A stretch of DNA of 64,000 nucleotides, from the NCBI GenBank assembly GCA_028023455.1, contig JAQFVV010000050.1, positions 312,001-376,000 of the forward strand, read 5' to 3'. This document shows, in pieces, positions 38,075 to 50,244 of this stretch; position 1 is the first letter of the stretch, and every line of letters begins with the position of its first letter. The notes below the pieces were generated by a model. It did not search any database. It was not told the origin of the DNA and was given only the letters and a program-made list of their open reading frames with translations. The stretch comes from Epiperipatus broadwayi (Eukaryota > Onychophora > Udeonychophora > Euonychophora > Peripatidae). Position numbers and translations under genes: made by a program.

Positions 38075-38475
38075 TGTAATTAAAAGGGATTTGAACACAG
38101 ACTTTCAAACTCCAATCATCTCCTCCATCTTATATAACTAATACACATGTCCACATACATATGAAAAGATAAATGATTTCCAATATACACACTTCGTGCT
38201 GAACCAGCACTCATCAGATGGTTCGGATCATCATCTCTCCCCCCCCCCCCACATATATATATAATCAGAGCTGGGTTTATGTTAAATGGCAAATCTATAA
38301 ACTTTAATAGACAGGCTTCAATTCTTTCCACTCTCCAAATCTTCAGCCATCCATATTATTGAAAATCTGATGATGGAATGCTATCAGGTCTTGTTGATGC
38401 CAATATTATTGTCATATCCATGTTGATCTTAAGTCATTCTGCCCTCTCGTAAGTAAAACCTTAATGTGGCCATTT
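38075..38475 (-). repeat. Family D hammerhead-type repeat
   Basis: Third copy, beginning GGGATTTGAACACAGACTTT near 38088. It shares ATGAAAAGATAAATGATTTC, GACAGGCTTCAATTC and GAAAATCTGATGATGGAATG with the copies at 3.5 and 33 kb. A C10-type run is at 38238-38250. Confidence 0.7.
38180..38222 (-). ncRNA. Family D hammerhead ribozyme candidate
   Basis: Minus strand: CTGATGA (38217-38211), a six-pair stem II GUGCUG/CAGCAC with loop GUU (38210-38196), GAA then G instead of A at position 15.1 (38195-38192), and a stem I of about three pairs between ACCAU and UUGG. Sister copies keep GAAA or the stem but not all parts; the consensus would have an AUA/UAU stem III with cleavage after A. Inferred inactive as it stands. 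Confidence 0.5.
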
Positions 38476-39599
38476 AAGCACATAGAAGATGGGTGACAGA
38501 ATACAGACTGAATATTTTGAAAAGCTGCAAACTATTTTTTATTCATCTTCATTATTCATAACTCTTAATTTTTTTCTCTAACTAACTTATTTATTTTCTT
38601 TTGCCATTTCCTCATAACTATGTATTCGTAATATATGCTCTCTTCACCATTTATTCCTTTTCTTAAATAAGTTCTGGAAATAGTTTACGAATAAGAGCAT
38701 TCAAGCGCCCTCTACTAGCTCAATATTTAATTAAGTCTAAAAGTAATTATATTTATGACTTATTTTCATTTCCGCGTAAGTAGTTTATTTTATCTTTATA
38801 AATGCGTGCATGGATATAAAACTTTTTTTTATATATTTTCAATCACATTCTTTGCTAAAAAAAACCTGATACGAAACTTCAGAATACCACGTGTTGTTCT
38901 TTTCTTTGATTAAGCATAACCACTACTCTATATGTTTTCTTGATTTATATAAACAAGATTCGAATTACTAAAATAAACTGACTTAGAGATATTACAAACA
39001 AACTGGGTTAACATTATAAAATTACAATTTCAAATGATTAAGAGAAGTGAATGAAAGTCTTTTATGTACATAAACATAATTACAGAGAAGTCCTTTTATT
39101 GTTGAAAATATAATAGGTATTGTAAAAATTAAATAAGTATTTATATAATATATAAAACAATGCAATTATTGATTATATTTTTACTTTCTCCATTTGTAAA
39201 GATTATTATAGAAGCTTATATAAACAATCTTCTCCGTACTGTTTTCTTTCTTTCTTTTCTATAGCCTACATGTTTCCTATTTTTGCTATTTTTTGAAGAG
39301 AAGGAGAGACTATACCTATGTAAAGACAAAATAAACAATAAACATAGCATTAGTAAAAGAGTTCATAATTGGTGATTTGTTTTTAAAAACATTTTTTTCT
39401 AGTCTCAGTACTTAATATCCATTAACTGACCAATAACAAATGTCTATTTATATTGACAGTAAGTTAGCCATCTAAAACAATCCAAAGCTTTTTAAACTTT
39501 ATTTATATTTCAATTTGCAGATCACAAGTATAGCACAATACTACATTAACGATTACACTATAAGGTCACTATGATATAAATATATTCTCATGAGTATAA
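38476..39599. other. No recognised feature
   Basis: AT-rich; somewhat more CG dinucleotides near 38690-38900. Nothing assigned. Confidence 0.4.
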
Positions 39600-39830
39600 A
39601 ATATTATCACTAAAACATCACATGATCACCATTTTTTACACTGACACATGCTGTTAATGCAGTAGCAAACTCACAATACATTGATGAAAGCTATAAGCTA
39701 GAAACTGGTCTTGGAATATTGGTTGAGTAGGCACTAGATAAAGATTTTATGCACAAAACTTCTTGCATTCATTGATAATTAAGGCTTGCAATAAGTGGCA
39801 TTACTAAGAGAATTTGCTATTGTATAACAT
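39600..39830 (+). repeat. Family A copy, left arm shortened
   Basis: Begins AACATCACATGATCACCATT, then jumps to the hammerhead block near 39678-39714: TTGATGA (C3 lost), stem II AGCTATAAGCT, GAAA, CTGGTC. It continues GTTGAGTAGGCACTAGATAA and GCATTCATTGATAATTAAGG to the family end. Confidence 0.65.
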
Positions 39831-39894
39831 ATATTTATATCATACTACATATATATTAAATTAAAGATTTGTATAGACTATAAATTTTATATAA

Positions 39895-39995
39895 AGAGCT
39901 TGCTATTAAATATGCTCTTAACAAGCTTTGCAGAATATCCCCAAACCCAGACCGGTTTCTGCTACTGGCTTCCTCAGTGAGGTGCTAAGATATAT
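39895..39995 (-). repeat. Family C copy with hammerhead
   Basis: Minus strand: CTGAGGA (39977-39971), stem II only GC/GC around CAGUA, GAAA (39959-39956), CCGGUC, then UGGG pairing with CUCA (four pairs, one G-U). The downstream sequence GATATTCTGCAAAGCTTGTTAAG matches the tandem 53-base units at 40.9 kb. Confidence 0.65.
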
Positions 39996-40895
39996 ATATA
40001 AACACCAATATATGCTAAGAGGTTTCATAATAGACAACAATTAATTACAACTGAAAATCAAGTTAAAATCATGTGATCTGATAGTAATAATATATTTGAC
40101 TAACTTATGTTGAACCCAAAGTGGGTAACTTTTAAATTATTAATCTCTAGCAAAAATATAAACTTAAACCACTTTTGTTTTAATGTGGATCAGTCAAATA
40201 TTATTATTATTATTTGATATTGTATAGTTTCAGCTTGCAAATATCATTGTGAATTGTTTGTTGCCTGGTTACATCATAGCTGCCATTTTACTTAGATTGT
40301 TTCCACAAAAATTTTTCCTTATATTTCAATGTTAACATTATATTATGTATGTATATCAGCCACATATGAATGAATATGACTATTTCAATCCCAAGACAAA
40401 AAAAGATTAAAAAACCTATTCTAGAGATTGGTTTCATGATGACTATATGAACCAACTAGTGAACAACAAAAAATTTGACATACAGAACATGCTGGTTCAT
40501 TTTTCTAATTATTTAACACGTTACAAAATTGTCTTTTAACTTCTTCTGCAAAAAAGTTTCTCTCTGAAATACTTTAATAATATATTTAATTATAGCTCTC
40601 CAATGGATTCTATTTTCTGTCATCTTTTAAATCAAAACAATTAATATTGCATTTCTTTAGAATGAGGTTGAGATAATCCTTATAAAGTAAAAAGCATCTA
40701 CACTATCAGAAAAGTAAATTCACCATATAGTACCCTTATAGAAAGTCCTGTATTAGGCATTTATATTACATGTTAAATATATGTGAGATTATTAATGCTT
40801 TATTATGATCAAATATCAATATTAAAGCATAGTATGGTAAAAAATCAAGTCAGATATCACATGACCTAATTTAATAAAGCTCGTATTTACAAATG
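39996..40895. other. No recognised feature
   Basis: AT-rich sequence between two family C pieces. Nothing assigned. Confidence 0.4.
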
Positions 40896-40899
40896 TAAA

Positions 40900-41058
40900 C
40901 CGGTCTGGGGTTGAGGATATTCTCAAAGTTTGTTAAGAGCTTATTTTGCAAGTTGGTTTGGGGTTGAGGATATTCTCAAAGCTTGTTAAGAGCTTATTTT
41001 GCAAGCTGGTCTAGGGTTGAGGATATTCTCAAAGCTTGTTAAGAGCTTATTTTGCAAG
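40900..41058 (+). repeat. Tandem 53-bp x 3 repeat of the family C post-cleavage segment
   Basis: Three copies of a 53-base unit run from stem III (CCGGTC, TTGGTT, CTGGTC) through GGGGTTGAGGATATTCTCAA and TTGTTAAGAGCTTATTTTGC to AAG. The 5' half of the ribozyme (CTGANGA) is absent from every unit, so no complete hammerhead can form. Confidence 0.85.
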
Positions 41059-41989
41059 CTCTATATATAACATTAATAAAGCATAGTATTTAAACTAAAT
41101 TTATGATTTACACCAACAAACTTTAAATATAATACTCTATTTAATAGATTTCAAATATCAACTTAATATATAGTACTTCCAGTTCTATAATAAGATTACA
41201 ATCTTTATGATTAAATGTTAACTTAATATAATATTCACTCAACAAATAATAAGTTAAAACAATATGCAAATATATGGTGGTAATTACCTTTATTTATCTT
41301 CAATAATTATTATTACCTTTATAAATTATCGAATCACTTCAAATATAATTTCTGTCTTAATATAACTTTATATATAACTAACAGAATAATTGTAATAAAC
41401 TAATTACTTATTAAATATTAAAGAATACAAAATCGATTAATTTATTACTAGATAAAAATCGATATCTGGTCCAGATAAAATATTATTCAATATAAAAAAA
41501 TGATATGTAAATAAATAATCAATCAAAATAAGATTGAATAAACAACTATTAATAACTAAATTATAATATTTATTGAACCAACTTTAATCTTCATTGAGAT
41601 CTTCTCAAGATATTATATTTCAATCTTATTTTGATAAATTATTTATTTATGTATTTGTGACAAGATTATACACAAATAAATTGTATTTGATATTTGACCA
41701 CTATAGTAATTTAGTTTTTATGTATTAGCACTATGAAGTTTTTTGAACATTATTATACAAGATTACAATATGGTGAAATATGATTCAAGTAATATATGGA
41801 CACTTTTACATTTAAAATGGGAAAAGATTGATTTTGATAGATTCAAAACAATATGGAATGTTCAGAGAAGAATTGAGGAATTGAAATATCAATTATCATT
41901 TTTGAATCAATATAAGGGTAATAGAATAATAATTATGTCATGTATGTTTAAACTTTTTTTTAAGTATAGAATAATATCTTGAGAAGATA
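41059..41989. repeat. AT-rich sequence, part of a nested palindrome
   Basis: 41500-41600 is partly the reverse complement of 42455-42565 (ACAACTATTAATAAC and GTTATTAATAGTTGT), and GATCTTCTCAAGATATTA (41599-41616) is inverse to TAATATCTTGAGAAGATA near 41970-41988. The family A palindrome at 41990-42455 thus lies inside a larger foldback. No coding sequence is supported. Confidence 0.5.
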
Positions 41990-42455
41990 TGTCTCATGAT
42001 CACCATCTCTTATACTAGCACATAATTGTTAATAAACAAGGCAAAACTCTCCATACAGTAGTGCCACCCTGTGTCAACCAGAATAATCAATGGATGCCAG
42101 AAGGCTTGTGCATAAAATTCCTATGTAGTGCCTACTCATCCAATATCCCCAGACTAGTTTAAGCTATTGAGCTTAAATTGAAAATATTATTGTGTTTTCA
42201 ATTTTATTCTCATAGTTTTATAATTAAGTAGAGTTAAAAGGTGGCTTCTGGAAGGTTGCATTAGATCCTAAGATCTAGGTGCAGTGCTCTCAGATCCAAG
42301 GCTCCTCACAGATGAAGGCCACAATAGTATAGGGATATTGGATGAGTAGGCACTAGTTAGGGATTTTATGCACAAGCCTTCTGGCATCCATTGATTACTC
42401 TGGTTGGCACAGGGTGGCACTACTGTATGGAGAGTTTTGCCTTGTTTATTAAGAT
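41990..42455. repeat. Family A palindrome, hammerheads damaged
   Basis: The arms GGCAAAACTCTCCATACAGT (42040-42059) and ACTGTATGGAGAGTTTTGCC (42422-42441) are exact reverse complements. The right arm keeps CTCAC-AGATGAAGGCCACAA, but the GAAA segment has been deleted. The left arm stops at CCCAGACTAGTTTAAGC. No functional ribozyme remains. Confidence 0.75.
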
Positions 42456-42599
42456 ACATCTCAGTAAAGATGAAAACTGGTTTGATAAATATTATAATAT
42501 TGTTATTAATAGTTGTTTATTTCAATATTATTTTAATTGATTATTTATTTATGTCTTTGTGACAACCTTATGGACAAATAAATTGTCTTGGATATATGA

Positions 42600-45500
42600 T
42601 CATTAATGTAAAATGACATGTGATTCTACACACTATCAATCCTGTAGTTTAACTTCCAAACGGTTTTAATGAATTATGTGGTATAAGTCAATATCTGAAT
42701 AGAATCTTGCCAAAATAATATTAAACAATAAATTTACAATGTAAAATTGAACTAACCATGTTTACTTGTTTTAAAATAATTCAAAATTTATTAACAATGA
42801 ACATAAATTAAAAAAATATATGACAGCTAAACCATAAATGTATAGAATATATATATATATATGATCCAATTATATATTATACAATATGTTCCACTATTGA
42901 AATTTAATTTTTAATTATATAGATGATTATACATGAAACTTCACCTATAAAAATGTTTATTCTAAAATACGTATCTCTTTGTAACACAAAACATGTTGCA
43001 ACACATAAATACTTTTTCAAAATATAATAGAATCAATTACATTCCTATTCTCTATTAAAAAATAATTAATTGAAATAAAAATAAAACTCATATGAATCTA
43101 CCTATTTGAGCATATTATTTCAATAAAATAAAAAAAATACTTGCTATGATGTAGTTCTTTTAGGCTCTTAATATTTATAAGATATATATTCAAAATTAAT
43201 TTATAATTAGTGAATAAAGAAGATCATAATTTGACATGAAAATTATAATTGTTAAGCTATGAAATATAAATTTGAGTTTAGAAAAATTTAACTCTCTCAT
43301 ATTTCATGCATATGAAATAGATTTTTACTTAACTTAAAATATAATACCATTTATATCAATGAACACTATTTAATTGTATATCAAAAAAATAATGAAAATA
43401 ACAAGACATGGTAGCGAATGACCTGATTAATCATCCATTAACATAACACTTCAATGTAATGCCACAGTTCTAATGTCTATTTATCAAATTATAATTTGAC
43501 AATATTTTCTTACTCCAGAGAAGGTAGATATATCATGAAAAGTTATCCAACATGAGACACATTTAGTTAATTTTGACATTTTTTCTAAATATCCAAGTTA
43601 TTCTTTCATTTAGCATGTATTTAATTTATAAGATATTAGAAGTGAACAAATGATAGTTTCTATCCATAAGAATGCAATGCAACATAAACCAATTTATATC
43701 CTGTATTGAAATAATTTATCAATCTCACAAAACTATATCAGTAGATGAAAATAATCATTGTATTTATTTTTATATTATTAGCATTTGTATCCCATTATTG
43801 AGATGTAAGCAATATCCATTTTTAGCAAAGAAATATTCAGATGATTTTTAATGCAAGTTCTCAATAAGTCTGCCCAGCTTTCTGGACAAATATTACTTTT
43901 CCTACCCATCATCTTATGTAATTAAGAATCAAATATTTTTAAGATAATACAAATTATATGAGCAAATTTAGGTTCACTTCTATTGAAGGCAAGACATAAG
44001 AGAGTGAGTTTAAACCATTCAGTGCTATTTATAATCTTTTTAATTGATATCATAAAAACAAAGGTGACACTCTTTTATAACTCTGTAGTCAAATTTATAC
44101 AGCATTCCAAAAAAAATATATACACAATAATAATAACAAGATAAAAAAAAATACAATTATTATATATAACGAACATTTACATTTTTAACAATACAAATAA
44201 AGTTCTTTTACTCCAATATAAACTAAAAGAATTTATACCGCCTTCTTACCATACTACACTGAAAATATATTTTTACACATATCTCTCCAATATAATATAC
44301 CAATAAAATAATAGACATACTTAAGACATTAAATATTCATTTGTATTATTTATAATCTACTATTGTAAATGCAGTAACCAAAATTCAAGCAATAATGAAA
44401 GAATAATAACTTTATCAAAACTGTAAACTTTGTTATTTACACATTCATTTTTTTTTTCAAAATGAATATAGTCAATTCACAATTTTTATATTAAAATTAA
44501 TAATAAACATTTCTTGCTTCGATATTATTGTTGTCATAGTAACAAATTCCAATGTTTTCCAAGTTAATATATTCACAATTAGAAAATTTCAAAATTGACA
44601 TTTAACCACATATTAAAATTTATTTCAAATTTCAGTTGGCACAATATGCATATATATAAATTAAACATCACATAAATATATACCTTATTAAGATTATATC
44701 CTCTATTCAAATTTTTAAAATGTATGTTTTTTATATAGCAATATATTATATAAAAAAAAATCAATTAGTCTTGTGCAGAGTGTGTGTTTATGTCAATCAA
44801 ACCTTAGTCATCAGGTGCTTATGTGACCATTAGAGATTACATCAAACATAGAAAGTCTTTTAAGGAGACTCACAACATTCAGTTTGAAATTAAAATTTGA
44901 ATGTAAAGGAAAAAATTAACTGAAGTCTTCTTTGTTTGAACTTAATGTTAACCCTTCTGCTCAAATCGGCTAAAAAACCCAATAATTTTTATGTTATAGT
45001 AGCAAATTTATGCTCATTTTAAAGCTTAAAAAGTATTGTAAGATGCTGCTCTCTCTAGAATTATTTTACAAATAAAAAATCAAAAATATTTAAATTTAAA
45101 GCTAGAACAATGAGAAAAGGTGGACTTTTCAAGGTGCTGATTGGTTGTTTCTCATTTTGAACAAAAAGAGTGCTTGTCAACAATTTTGACAGCTTCAAGT
45201 TCTTTGTCTTGATTGTCAAAGCAAAAATGTATATTTTAGAGTATTGTTTTCATACTTTTTACATATTATAAATTATTTTGATAAAATATGCTGAAAATAT
45301 AATTATTTTAGAAAAATAGTTAAGATCTTAGTAAAAATTCTTTATTTTACATGAACATAAATTGATAAAGAAATCAATGATGTATTCAGCATTTTCTAAT
45401 AGGTTACGAACATTCTTTTTACGTTCACCACTATAGAATATTTTTATAATTATAAATAAACAGTTATTTTTGAAAAAAACTTTTGTTCACTTTCATATTC

Positions 45501-46045
45501 TGACAAATTATTAATTTGCTTTTTACAAACAAAATTAAAACGAATATAATATTAAAAGACGTATATATTTTATTGCTTATTTGTAATTGACCAATCACTC
45601 GACCAACCAGAATTTTTGACAACATAAAGGTTAATTGACAAGAGGGGAGCTTACATAAAATCTCATTTTTAAAAACCCTATCAACATATATATGATATTA
45701 TTCCTCAAATAAGAAGTACCAAATTTCACTCATTTAATAAAATGTCAATAGTTAAATACATTAAATCACAAATCATCCATATAAATATGGCAGACATAGA
45801 TCTTATATTAATAATGTAATGATGACTGATTTATTATTAAAGTTTGAATATTTAGTGCAGTGGACATTTTCTTTGAATTAGCCTATTCCTATATGGCTAT
45901 ATAGTTAGAAATTATTTTGTTAATAAACTTGATGAAAAACTAGACATTGAAATAATATAATGAATAGAATGCATGTTAATTAAAGGTAAATATATCCAGA
46001 AAGATATCAATTACCATGCATAATACAACTTTTTCAGTTGCCATA
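42600..46045. other. Long AT-rich region, nothing recognised
   Basis: No coding, RNA or repeat signature that I can name. The frames listed for this stretch are short, AT-driven and lack motifs. 44940-45660 is less repetitive and contains CAAT-like words but no gene pattern. Confidence 0.45.
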
Positions 46046-46049
46046 ATCA

Positions 46050-46252
46050 ATGAAAAAAATTGACAAATCATATTGCAGTATACATGCATTAAAAATTGAC
46101 AAATCATGTTGCAAGATACATGAATTAAAAACCGACAAATCCTGTTGTACTAATCTTGCATTAAAAAATTGACAATGCACATTGCACTCTACAGGCATTA
46201 AAAAAGTGACCAATTATGTTGCACTATATATGCATTAAAAAAGTGTCAAGTA
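46050..46252 (+). repeat. Tandem repeat, 36-37 bp x 5
   Basis: Units of the form AAAAATTGACAAATCATGTT-GCA-n-TACATGCATT repeat five times with moderate divergence, with no distinct spacers. Confidence 0.8.
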
Positions 46253-46259
46253 TCTTTAT

Positions 46260-47220
46260 TCTTCATTTATGATAATCCACACAAATATAACAGCTGCCAT
46301 TACAGTATTTAAATAATGCAAGTAGCTATTACATCTTTAGGGATAATTGGCAGGATTCCAAGACAGTTGGTGATGAAGATTGTTTTTAAAATGCATATAC
46401 TTGCAAAATGGTTGTTAATTTTTAATGTAATATATTGCATGCCATATATATATATATATTGCAGTGATGTTGCTTGCTCATGAATAATTATGGTATAAAT
46501 GACAAATTTAAAAGAGATAAAAGTATGAATTCAGCATTCATAATTATAAGGATTCTCTTCGATAATGAAAACTATATCATATTACACTTCTTTATTATAA
46601 TAAAGACCTCCAACTTGCTAGATCAATACAGATTATTTTGAGAATTTTAAATTCCAGGTAAGAGTTATTAGTTATCCAGTTTACTATGGGTTTCGTAGCT
46701 TGCACCGAAAATCCTCAGCTTTTTAAAATAGAATTTTAAACTTTACCTAGATATAAATTTCAAGTTATTGACATGACATTACCACGAGGCCCTAAAAATA
46801 TTAAAATCTATAATAAATTGTATTAGAAAGGTGACAAAAATATCTGACTACCTTCTTATCTTAATCTCCCATCAATTTAAAAACTAAAATAAAATTAGCC
46901 TACCTTATAACCTCTTATAGATGAATAGAGAAAGAGCGGGCAGAACTCACCAGTATTGCGAATTTTGCGGTGGTGAAAGTTTTCATGTTTTTTAATCTTT
47001 ATTTCATTCTATAGCTAAGGATAACTAGATATCCATTTTCCAACCACTGCTGAGGTGGCTCTATATATATGCCACAATATAAATCCTTAAAACTTATTTA
47101 GATAGTTAAGTAAGAAAATTGGTCTGCAGGCCAAATAAAGTTTAATTTGCACGTTTTTTGTAATTTAAAAGATTGTTAATTATAGCACATGTAAAAGTAC
47201 TAATTAATTTTTTTTCTCAT
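46260..47220. other. Unassigned sequence with a repeat block near 47.0 kb
   Basis: 46990-47045 (TCTTTATTTCATTCTATAGC, then GGATAACTAGATATCCATTTTCC) resembles 20610-20670. The rest is unassigned. Confidence 0.4.
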
Positions 47221-47315
47221 GTGTCATAGCATCAGCCGGGAAGCGAACCCGCTAACCCGGGACAACTGCTTGTAAAGCGGCTGTCGCTGACATCTCGACC
47301 ACCAATGCTTGACTA
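47221..47315 (-). mobile_element. tRNA-derived SINE head, minus strand
   Basis: On the minus strand: box A-like TGGTCGAGATG (47301-47291) and box B GGTTCGCTTCC (47249-47239) about 52 bases apart. The head TCAAGCATTG and the end GCTATGACAC match the copy at 24753-24875. Better preserved than that copy (more CG dinucleotides), so probably a younger insertion. Confidence 0.75.
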
Positions 47316-47319
47316 ATTA

Positions 47320-48770
47320 ATTTTTTTAAAAAATTATTTCTATATAGAAAAGATTACTATTATTTTAAATACGAAGAAATAATACACAGACGTATCTATT
47401 TATATTATGGAAGCGTGAACCGCGTGGGATAAAAGCAGGAGACATTTAAAAGTGATTTAAATTCCAACAGCTGGAAATAAAGTAAAATATTGTGTACGAT
47501 AAATTCAAGTTAAATTATGCGTGCATATACTGCTGAAGAAAACCTACAAAATAATACCGGAATAATGCTTATTATAATAAACTAACACTTAACATTCCAA
47601 GACTGGATTAATAAATGTTAATAAGTCTATAATTATCAATAGCTGTGATTAGAATTAAAAACAAAACTAGTTAAATTATATTATTTTAAGCTATGCAGTA
47701 TACTTATAAATAATTGCAATTTTTTTTTTTATATATGTATAACATTTTAACTAAATATTATAAAGAGAGAGAGAGAGAAGAAAAAATTCTTTTTTTTTTT
47801 TGTTCTTTATTGAGATCCTTTTTCTCGGAATAAATTGGTTTTGCAGCAGTCAATTTTATCAGCCGTGCCAGAGGCTGTAGCTATGTATTCTAGATTGCAT
47901 TAGAGTGTCGACATATTATTTGATTATGCCTTCTCTTCTCTGTGGCACAAAAGAAAGATGCATCCAAATGAGCTGTAACCATGGAAACAAAATGGAAGGT
48001 GCTGAAATAGTGCAGATAGTCTTTTACTTATATTTTTCTGCGAGTACAGAAGCACATATTTGTCCTGATCAATATTAACTGAAAAATGTCACAGTTTAAA
48101 GCAATTTTACTTAAAGTTAAAGCAAGTATATCTAAATTATTTTCCATTAAGCAGAAATGGAATACTAAAATTTTTGAAATCAAAAGTAAATAGAGTGAAA
48201 CTATTTAATAGAAATTCAGGGAACTGCTGGGGTGAGGGAAAAAGACTAAATTAATTTACATTTTAAAAAAATATAAATGCCAAATTTAAAAACTGATGTG
48301 CATGCATACATTAATATTTAATTTTGATGTTTACATTTATAAAAAGACATTTAATATTTATATATGCGTACGTACATAGAAATATTTGTATAATTATAAT
48401 TTAGTATATTTTAGGTGGTCTTTAATATTTAAAAAGGGCCGTATGTTTCGGGTAAAACGGAAATGGACATCCGTCATGTGGCGGCATCTTTTAATAATTC
48501 TGATTTACTTTTTCCAGAAAACAGGTGGCAGAATCTAGCTGAAATGTTTTTATATATTCATCTACGTAAAACTAAAATACTCCTCTTTCCTTAATCATAT
48601 GTAGTTGATAAAAGACATTACAAAACGTAATTGCAAAACATGACGTATATCACTGATTCTAATAATGATATTCGCTACTAATAATCATAAAATATAAACT
48701 TATAGAAAAAAAAATCTAATTTCTATACCTGTCTTATTGTACTGTGTAAAAATCATCATCGTTACCATTT
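47320..48770. other. Non-repetitive block with an RFX-type X-box
   Basis: No gene found. 47800-48010 looks more complex and less AT-driven than its surroundings. It contains GTAACCATGGAAAC (47975-47988), a good match to the RFX X-box, a known regulatory site in animals. A conserved non-coding element is one possibility. Function is not shown. Confidence 0.35.
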
Positions 48771-48771
48771 T

Positions 48772-48935
48772 CAACCGTTATCAGTCCACTCCAAGATGAA
48801 GGTCTCATCAAGTTCAATCCATCTTATCTGATCTCTAGCCTGTCTACACATCACTGCAGCATACTCATTATTTTAAACATCTATCTCACACGTGGTCTCC
48901 TTCTAGGTCTTTTTCCATGAGATTGTATAGACACA
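48772..48935 (-). pseudogene. LINE 3'-end fragment
   Basis: On the minus strand RRRPRVR then MFKI.MSMLQ and DGLNLMRPSSWSG match the C-terminal tail of the same APE-type LINE family as 52110-53100, with stops in between. Only the 3' end is present, as expected of 5'-truncated LINE insertions. Confidence 0.6.
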
Positions 48936-48939
48936 CTGG

Positions 48940-50240
48940 TAAGCTTGTGTACCATTGCATCATTATTTTCATATTCTTCAAATCTCTTTTATCTTAGAAA
49001 TCTCTATATTGGTTTTTACAGTTCATAAAAAAACTCATTTTATGATCTTATTTACTACATTTTTGTTGGTTTCAATTAAAAATGCATAATGAACTTCATG
49101 CAAACTGTAATTGATTTTATGATTCCATAAGTGTGCTTCATAAAAAGGGGACTGATTATTTCTCCATCCTGAATGGGGTGCCATCTTTAAATCAATGCAT
49201 ATAATATATACTGACACAGTTTAGCCATTATTCAATGAAACTTTTAAGTTGCTAGCATATTATGACATGAAATGTGACAAAGTGTTTCATGCCTTTGTAA
49301 TGCATCTTCAATGCCCTCTATGCTCCTACAAAATCTTGAAAAACACAGGAAAATATTTGCATACCTAATAGCTTAACTGCCATACACAGACGGAATCATT
49401 TCACATATGTCAGATGTTTTGCCTAATATATTATTCCATTATGGATTAAACACATTGCCTTATATTTTTGTGCTGAATATCTAAATTATGGCACTATATA
49501 ATACATGCATTGATTCAAAGAGGTCACTGCAGTCAGCTCAGAAATAGAACCAATCACAAGTAACATTTTCATTGGACACATATATTGTATTTGTGTATTG
49601 GTTTCATCTATGTGTGTGTGTGTGAAATTAAATAACAGCGAGTATAACATAGAATAACTATAATTTTGAGAGTTAAACAACTATTTATAAAATTCAAAGA
49701 ATGAGAATAAATTGTAAGATTAAATTTTCCAATGAGAAATAATGTGTTAGATATGATTTACATGTGTAGTGAAACTTCTTGAATTATTGATGAGTTTGTA
49801 AAGAAATTTAAAAGATGTAGAAAAACTGCTTCATCAAACAAACTCTTGCTAAGTTACTTTATGGCTACTGTGTATTATAAACTTATCAGAATCATCACAT
49901 TTTCTCATTTATGGCTTTGTAAATGCATTCCTTTACATAACATTGCAATTTAGGCCACATTCTACTTTGCTCACAATCAAATTAATGGTGTGCCTGGTTA
50001 TATATGACCTTGTCAAATCTTTGAAGATTAAAACTTTAGTGTGACTTTTGACAATATTCTGCTTAGTATGCAGTGGTAAGGTCCTACCCTTCAGTTATTA
50101 GACTTTTTAAAAGCTTCCATATTGGTTGCTAAATATGCTATTTATAGCAGCATATAGTAATCCTGATTCTCTCTCTATATAATACTCTCGACATCAATCA
50201 AATCTGATCAAGTTAATCTCCCCTTTCCCCATTCAAATAA
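48940..50240. other. No recognised feature
   Basis: AT-rich, includes a short TG run near 49613-49623. Nothing assigned. Confidence 0.4.
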
Positions 50241-50244
50241 ACTA

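Noticed and set aside
40900-41058. Three hammerhead ribozymes in the 53-bp repeat
   Set aside because: Units contain stem III and the cleavage site but no CTGANGA or GAAA core, so no ribozyme can form.
46050-46252. Possible CRISPR-like array of 36-bp units
   Set aside because: No unique spacers between units, units diverge, and the host is an animal; plain tandem repeat.
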